This document shows positions 58,940 through 64,000 of a stretch of 64,000 nt of DNA, one piece after another. The DNA comes from Phyto melanocephala (Eukaryota > Arthropoda > Insecta > Diptera > Rhinophoridae). Both the position numbers and the translations under genes were made by a program. Location of the stretch: the NCBI GenBank assembly GCA_941918925.1, contig OW799233.1:86124055-86188054 (forward strand). The letters are read 5' to 3'. The first letter of the stretch is position 1; every line of letters starts with the position of its first letter. The notes under the pieces were generated by a model. The model was not told the DNA's origin. It saw only the letters and a program-made list of their open reading frames with translations, and did not search any database.

Positions 58940-59930
58940 ATGTACCACGCCCACTTTTACGCCCACCTCTCATATAACGTTTTACCTAAAATTCATATAA
59001 TTACTCTATTAATAAAGATTTTGGAATAATAAAGGATTATATTGAAACACCTAAGTTGTACTCATTAGCAAAAGCATCTTTGACACGCCTACTATAACGC
59101 CCACTTTTCACGTTATCTACCGTTAATGAAATTTAAAAGCTCATAAAACCGCCAAAATTAGAGGCATGATGACAAAATTTTCTACGCATATCCCCCTGGG
59201 CAATATCATTACTGTGCCAGAAAATTAAGGTGCCACGCCCACTTTTACGTCCACCTCCCATATAACGTTTTACCTAATATTCATATAATTTCTCTATTAA
59301 TAAAGATTTTGGAATAATAAAGGATTATATTGAAACATCTAAGTTGTACTCATTAGCAAAAGCATCTTTGACACGCCTACTATAACGCCCACTTTTCACG
59401 TTATCTACCGTTAATGAAATTTAAAAGCTCATAAAACCGCCAAAATTAGAGGCATGATGATAAAATTTTCTACGTATATCTCCCTGGGCAATGTCATTAC
59501 TGTGCCAGAAAATTAAGGTGCCACGCCCACTTTTACGTCCACCTCCCATATAACGTTTTACCTAATATTCATATGATTTCTCTATTAATAAAGATTTTGG
59601 AATAATAAAGGATTATATTGAAACATCTAAGTTGTACTCATTAGCAAAAGCATATTTGACACGCCTACTATAACGCCCACTTATTACGTTAGCTACCGTT
59701 AATGAAATTTAAAAGCTCATAAAACCGCAAAAATTAGAGGTATGATGATAAAATTTGCTACGTATATCACCCTCGGCAATATCATTATTGTGCCAGAAAA
59801 TTAAGGTGCCACGCCCACTTTTACGTCCACCTCCCATATAACGTTTTACCTTGAATTCATATAATTTCTCTATTAACAAAGTTTTTGGGAAAATAAATGA
59901 CTATATTGAAATATCTAAGTTGTATTTATT
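58940..59930 (+). repeat. ~289-bp tandem units in F1 copy c
   Basis: CCACGCCCACTTTTACG recurs at about 58945, 59234, 59524 and 59812. The middle units are nearly identical to each other (homogenised), more so than those of copy a. Confidence 0.85.
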
Positions 59931-59939
59931 AGCAGAAAC

Positions 59940-60389
59940 TATGGTCCGAATTTTCAATGACAATATTGGTGCTCAATTGTTAGGCATGATGATGACTTGA
60001 GGTTGACTGCTCTTTTGCCACACTATCGCAAAAAACAGCAATAGCTCCCATTCAACGAACTAAGAAGGCATTCACAGATTTTCTAACATTTTATACAGAC
60101 CTGTTTTGCAGAAATGTAATATATTTTACAATTCTGCCGATTGTGGACGAATTTGAAAGATTATGTTGATCAAAAGAATTACAAAGTGCACAAAATGCAT
60201 TTTTATTTGAACGCCCATTTTTATAAAAAACCTGAATGACTTAAAAGCGTTGCTCATTTGCGTATCTTTCCACGGATCAAATTGAGTAAGTTTGAGATTG
60301 AGAAAGGTCAAATGAAATGCAGAAAACAAATTTAAAGACTAGGTGTAGTTCACCTTCAACATGGGCCCTTAAAATTTAACCACCCTCTA
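59940..60389 (-). mobile_element. Mariner M1 relic nested in F1 copy c
   Basis: Right terminus AAATTTAACCACCCTC near 60374-60388. Carries the reverse complement of the M1 coding tips, with the same left truncation as in copy a (both begin near 'ATGGTCC(A/G)AATTTTCAATGA'). Confidence 0.62.
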
Positions 60390-60533
60390 CAAAGAAAGTG
60401 ATACATATTTTATTATAAAGAGATTATTCCATAGCGATTAACAAAATAATAAATATTGTGCTTTAAATGTACACAAAATTGGTGGTGGGTATAAAAGATT
60501 CGGCACAGCCGAATATAGTGCTCTTACTTGTTT

Positions 60534-60926
60534 CAATTGGTATATGCAAAAAGTTTTGTTATTATTAACAGTTTTTCTCTGTTAAATATTGACTTACACA
60601 ATAGTTTGAGCTATACGTTGAACTTGATGCTTTATAAGATAAATTTCTGGGTGTGTTACCACCAACTCATACATAAATATAAAATCCAATATTTGAAATA
60701 CATTCTGTTTTAATATTTGTCCACAAACGTATTGTATTAAAATCGTAAATAAATCGTAAAAGAATTTTAAAATAACATTCATTATTCTCTTGCAATTAAA
60801 TAAATGAAATACAGAACATTTTTAATATCTATAAAAATATATTATCGTCAAAGAAAGAACAAAAAATATAATAACAGGAATACAAAAATCATAACAGATC
60901 AGTCTATATTAATTTTGAACGTTTCG
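60534..60926. other. 3' flank of Tweedle gene 2
   Basis: AT-rich sequence downstream (minus sense) of the gene. No clear AATAAA was found on the minus strand close to the stop. No other feature. Confidence 0.4.
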
Positions 60927-60930
60927 TCAT

Positions 60931-61601
60931 TTAAAATCGAAGGCGTAACACGGAAGAAGGCAAGTATGTAGCACTGGGAGAATGAGCCGTTGCAGCAGGT
61001 ACATGCGATTGAGAAGCAAAGTTGAGAACACGAGCAGCACCACCATCATGGGAAGTAGAAGAGCCGGCCAAAGAATCATATTGACTTTGAATAGCTCTTT
61101 GAGCGTTGGCGGCATCTTCAGGGGTACGGTATTTGACAAAGTGAACTTCGGGTTTATTCTGGTTGGGGCTGAGTTTGTTTGCCAAATCTCCAATGTCAAT
61201 TTGTTTGCTGAGTACGTAGATGGCAGTTTTCTGATTCGCAGCTTGTTTTGCCAAAGCAAGTGCAGCATCTTCGAATCCCTTGTTTTCAGGGCTCTTAATG
61301 AAGATAACACGAATACGTTTTTTAACACTCGCAGCAATTCTTTGGGCAGCATTAGGATCATCATCTTCGCGAGCAGAGAATGTATAGAATTCCTTATAGT
61401 ACTCAACAGGAGCTGAATAGGATGGAGCATCATAAGAGGCACCCGTATCTAAAGCATCCGAACTATCAGCGGATTTATAATTGTAACCTAACTTTCCGGC
61501 GCATGCGATTCCAAACAGGCAAGCAATCTTTACATCAAATTAAAATTAAATTATTTAATACCTCTTTAACATAAAATGTTACTTACAATAAGAGCACGCA
61601 T
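60931..61601 (-). CDS. Twdl: Tweedle (DUF243) cuticular protein 2, two exons
   Basis: Secreted cuticle structural protein, paralogue of the gene at 24.8 kb. Coding exons on the minus strand are 61601-61587 (MRALI) and 61527-60931, joined in phase 0 across a 59-bp intron, giving 203 residues. The signal peptide MRALIIACLFGIACA is followed by GKLGYNYKS. DUF243 blocks: EFYTFSAREDDD, IRVIFIKSPENKG, KTAIYVLSKQ, KPEVHFVKYRTPEDAANAQ, AIQSQYDSLAG. It lacks the long Gly-rich region of paralogue 1 and ends SSVLRLRF. A minus-strand frame overlapping it (60927-61442) and plus-strand frames are shadows. Same exon-1 layout as paralogue 1 supports a shared origin. Confidence 0.94.
61528..61586 (-). other. 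Intron 1 of Tweedle gene 2
   Basis: GTAAGT donor (61586 downward on the minus strand) and GTAAAG acceptor ending at 61528. Same position, directly after codon 5, as in Tweedle gene 1. Confidence 0.88.
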
Positions 61602-61644
61602 GATTTGTTTTTTTTCTCTGTTCTAACTTTTTGAAATATAAACT

Positions 61645-61686
61645 GCTACTGTTGGTATCAGTTAAAGAAACGACTTTTTATATGTT
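61645..61686 (-). promoter_or_regulatory. Core promoter of Tweedle gene 2
   Basis: On the minus strand CATATAAAAAG (about 61684-61674) is a TATA box. A start around 61650 (TAACTGATAC) would give a 5' UTR of about 50 bases, matching gene 1. Inference from motif and spacing. Confidence 0.55.
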
Positions 61687-62454
61687 TCTTCATAATGCAT
61701 TACAAATGCTAATTTTAACATGGAAGTTTCTAAAAAGAAGTCACTTGTAAAAAAAAATATTTTTTTGTTTGCATTCATTTGTTCTTATCTGCTTGACTTT
61801 ATTGAATTGTTTATAAACCTGCCTACATATCGCTGGATTAGTTTCTGTTATCTCATACATACTTAGCATTGCAGTTTTCTATTGTCCATAATATTGATCT
61901 TCTTTTTTCTTAAGTTCTTATTGTGATGGTCGTGTTATTGTTGACTATTGTAAACATCCGCTGCCATTTTATATGTTACGGTAAATAATTGTCGGTTTTG
62001 TTTTTGTTTGCTCGTTATCTATATTCTATTACTACTAGTGATAGAAAAGGTATGCTTAGGTGTGTCATTAGGTTAGTAGCACAAAGAAGTATTCATTTTA
62101 AGACGACGCAACAAGAGTTATCGCAACAAAATATAAAAGTAATAAAAAAAGAAATCAAATACAAAAGATGTTCTTACTACCCAACAAAATAACACATTAC
62201 AAAATCATCAGTTGAAAGTAATAGAAAACAGTTGAAAGTAATAGAAAACAGTTCTTTCTACACAACGATGTCATTGGAGGCAAGTATCAGAAAAATTTAA
62301 TAAATGCGATACACTAAAGCTCATGTGTATATACTTACATATTTATGTGTGCATGTACATTCAGATTTGTCAGCACTTTTTTCCTAAATTTATTTATTTA
62401 TTGTTCCATACTAATAGGTCTTATATTGCAGTGTAGAACTGATTTAACGTTAAA
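61687..62454. other. Upstream region of Tweedle gene 2
   Basis: Contains a short tandem duplication of AGTTGAAAGTAATAGAAAAC at about 62211-62250. A 67-codon plus frame at 61989 lacks motifs. Possible regulatory region, but no site can be supported. Confidence 0.4.
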
Positions 62455-62855
62455 AATGTACATTTTGGTGATTCACAAGGTATCTTATCATGTCATATTG
62501 TCCTAAAATTTTACAATAGTTTAAAAATTTTGTTGTTGCTTTTCAAACAAAAAGTGTCTTATTATAATAGAACTTTGTACGCTATGTTTATTGTGCTGTC
62601 GTATTTAATAAGCAGAGACCTGTGCTAAACGGCTAAGCCAAGCCGCAACAGTTTTTGCTAGCTGTCGCCGTTCATTGTATAATTTTATCGGGCCGACATC
62701 CAACTTTGAGCGCAGTTGCTAATTTTTGATAACAAGTCACCGGTGGCGTCAAATAAGATCGGCTAAGGACTCTGCTGTTTTTGTTTATCAAACAAAATTT
62801 ATTTGTAATTTATTTACTTGAGTTTGCCATTACAACATCTAAAATGTACTTTTCG
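62455..62855 (-). repeat. Inverted partner of the 3.4-kb repeat
   Basis: The reverse complement matches 3430-3775, including GTTTGATAAACAAAAACAGC, AGAGTCCTTAGCCGATCTTA and TAATAAGCAGAGACCTGTGC (given here in mixed sense). This copy is longer by a ~50-bp block (about 62697-62750). Ends GTACATTTT / AAAATGTAC are visible. Confidence 0.68.
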
Positions 62856-64000
62856 CACAAACTGGCTATTATTTTGTTTTTTTTTTACTTGGTTTTGGCA
62901 TTATGAAAGAAAATATTTATTTTTATAATTGTTTTACATCAGCAGATTTAAATTCAAAATAGCACACTTAATTATGAGGGGTTGTTCACAATAGTCTTAA
63001 TTTTTCATGCTATTTTATAGGACATATGACATTATGACACTACTGTGAATCCCTTAATTGTTTAATTAAAATAAAACATTTTGATCAATTAAATAAAGCA
63101 AGACAAAAAAGATAAAACAAAATTATTCAAGAAGTTCTCTTTTGATGTCCCTTCTTATATTTGTCTGCGTTTATGAAGAGATTTTGTTGCAGCAACCAAG
63201 CGACTTTTTGACGTTCAACTGTCTAATTCATTTTATCCCTTTATTCTTATAAAAAGTTGCCATATGCCAACTAACTGATATTTTAGCAAATGTATCAGTG
63301 GAAATATAAATCAACTATTTATAAGCCCCCGACCACATGAGCAATATTTTTAGGCTTATAATTATTACCACAGCAATTGTCAAATTCTATTGGCAAGACA
63401 AGATTTAACGTGTGGACCTCATAAATGTGTATTAGAACACATATTTAGTTATGTTATCATATATTGCTGGGCAATAATCTTTTAACACAAGCTGTCAAAT
63501 TCAATTGCAAAGAAATAAAAATGTAACAATAACACTCAGGTAAAAATGAAAAAAATATTAAAATTAAAATTGTAATTTTAATATTTAAAAAATTTAAGTT
63601 TTTAAGTATATTTAATTATATAATGGCAAAAGAATCGCTTTAATCTAGTGGCTTTAGTAAAATCTAAATATATATAGTCTGTTTGTTCAACAGTTTTCAA
63701 TACAGCATTACGTAGCTGGTAGAAGGTATTCAAAATTCGACACAACCGAATAAATATTTGTTTTATTTATTGTATTAAATTGAATTTATCGACTGAGTTT
63801 TAAATACAACAACTCTGTAACATACAGAATTTATTTTGAATTGTGTTATTCTTGCAGTTTGTTAAACTTGTAATAAATAAGATCAAAGAATTCATAATTT
63901 TAATAACTTTGACTAGTTTTTGAATTATTCAATTGTTTGGCCTAAAATTAAATTCCATTATAAGTCTATAATTGGTCAAGGTTTTGTTACAGTTTTATAT
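62856..64000. other. Right-edge sequence, no gene recognised
   Basis: AT-rich, no supported gene. A stretch at about 63720-63760 (GAAGGTATTCAAAATTCGAC, ACAACCGAATA) faintly resembles the F1 right end and may be an old terminal relic. Confidence 0.35.

Larger units (their letters stand above)
58356..60533 (+). mobile_element. Repeat family F1, copy c (~2.2 kb)
   Basis: Left end ATACCCGCCACC with the CCACC(A)7TGGTGG hairpin and GTCATTCCGTTTGTAACACA. Right end ATTGGTGGTGGGTATAAAAG, the ATTCGGCACAGCCGAAT hairpin and GCTCTTACTTGTT. Four ~289-bp units and a truncated M1 relic as in copy a. Very similar to copy a, implying recent spread. Confidence 0.78.

Noticed and set aside
60927..61442. 171-codon minus-strand frame
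   Set aside because: Overlaps Tweedle gene 2 in another frame; the Tweedle frame has the domain, signal peptide and splice sites.

Overview
This window is AT-rich eukaryotic DNA from a dipteran, most likely a calyptrate fly. The evidence is two Tweedle (DUF243) cuticle-protein genes, a family confined to insects, with 59-86 bp GT-AG introns, plus fly-type Helitrons, mariner relics, a tRNA-Lys-primed Ty3/gypsy retrotransposon and LINE/SINE remains. Only the two Tweedle genes look like intact host genes. They converge (plus strand at 24.8 kb, minus strand at 61 kb) and are separated by about 35 kb made largely of transposons.

Layout: 0.3-2.3 kb, two Helitrons joined head to tail, the first carrying about ten 121-bp tandem units. 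3.4-6.4 kb, a dispersed repeat with an inverted partner at 62.5 kb, then relics of a ~2.3-kb repeat family (F1) and a mariner MITE. 7.3-9.1 kb, a TIR-bounded DNA element with a broken coding region. 10.4-15.9 kb, another Helitron, a TAA-flanked MITE, a second Helitron family with a nested repeat (F2), and a minus-strand Ty3/gypsy pol remnant. 16.8-24.1 kb, further Helitron, mariner, F2, LINE and transposon-gene relics. 24.7-25.7 kb, Tweedle gene 1. 26.4-27.7 kb, a transposon-gene relic and a tRNA-derived SINE. 29.4-32.7 kb, F2 and F1 copies. 34.5-37.7 kb, a 3.15-kb TIR transposon with an intron-containing, decayed transposase-like gene. 38.0-40.5 kb, an inverted F1 copy. 43.3-55.2 kb, an 11.9-kb LTR retrotransposon inserted in a Helitron. 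56.5-60.5 kb, more F1. 60.9-61.7 kb, Tweedle gene 2.

The most noteworthy element is the LTR retrotransposon. It has TG...CA LTRs of about 2.85 kb, a 4-bp TAAG target duplication, and a primer site complementary to the 3' end of insect tRNA-Lys. Its Gag begins with a RING-H2 finger. Two in-phase A AAA AAC slippery heptamers lie just before the gag stop. The pol has protease, RT, RNase H and a D,D35E integrase, and no env is visible. Its LTRs are nearly identical, yet gag-pol carries several interruptions, one of them a TGA in the CTAG context known to favour readthrough. A second theme is DNA transposons carrying genes of insect-wide families usually labelled 'uncharacterised'; the 34.5-37.7 kb copy ties one such gene to clear terminal inverted repeats. 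All assignments come from reading the sequence alone; no database search was run.
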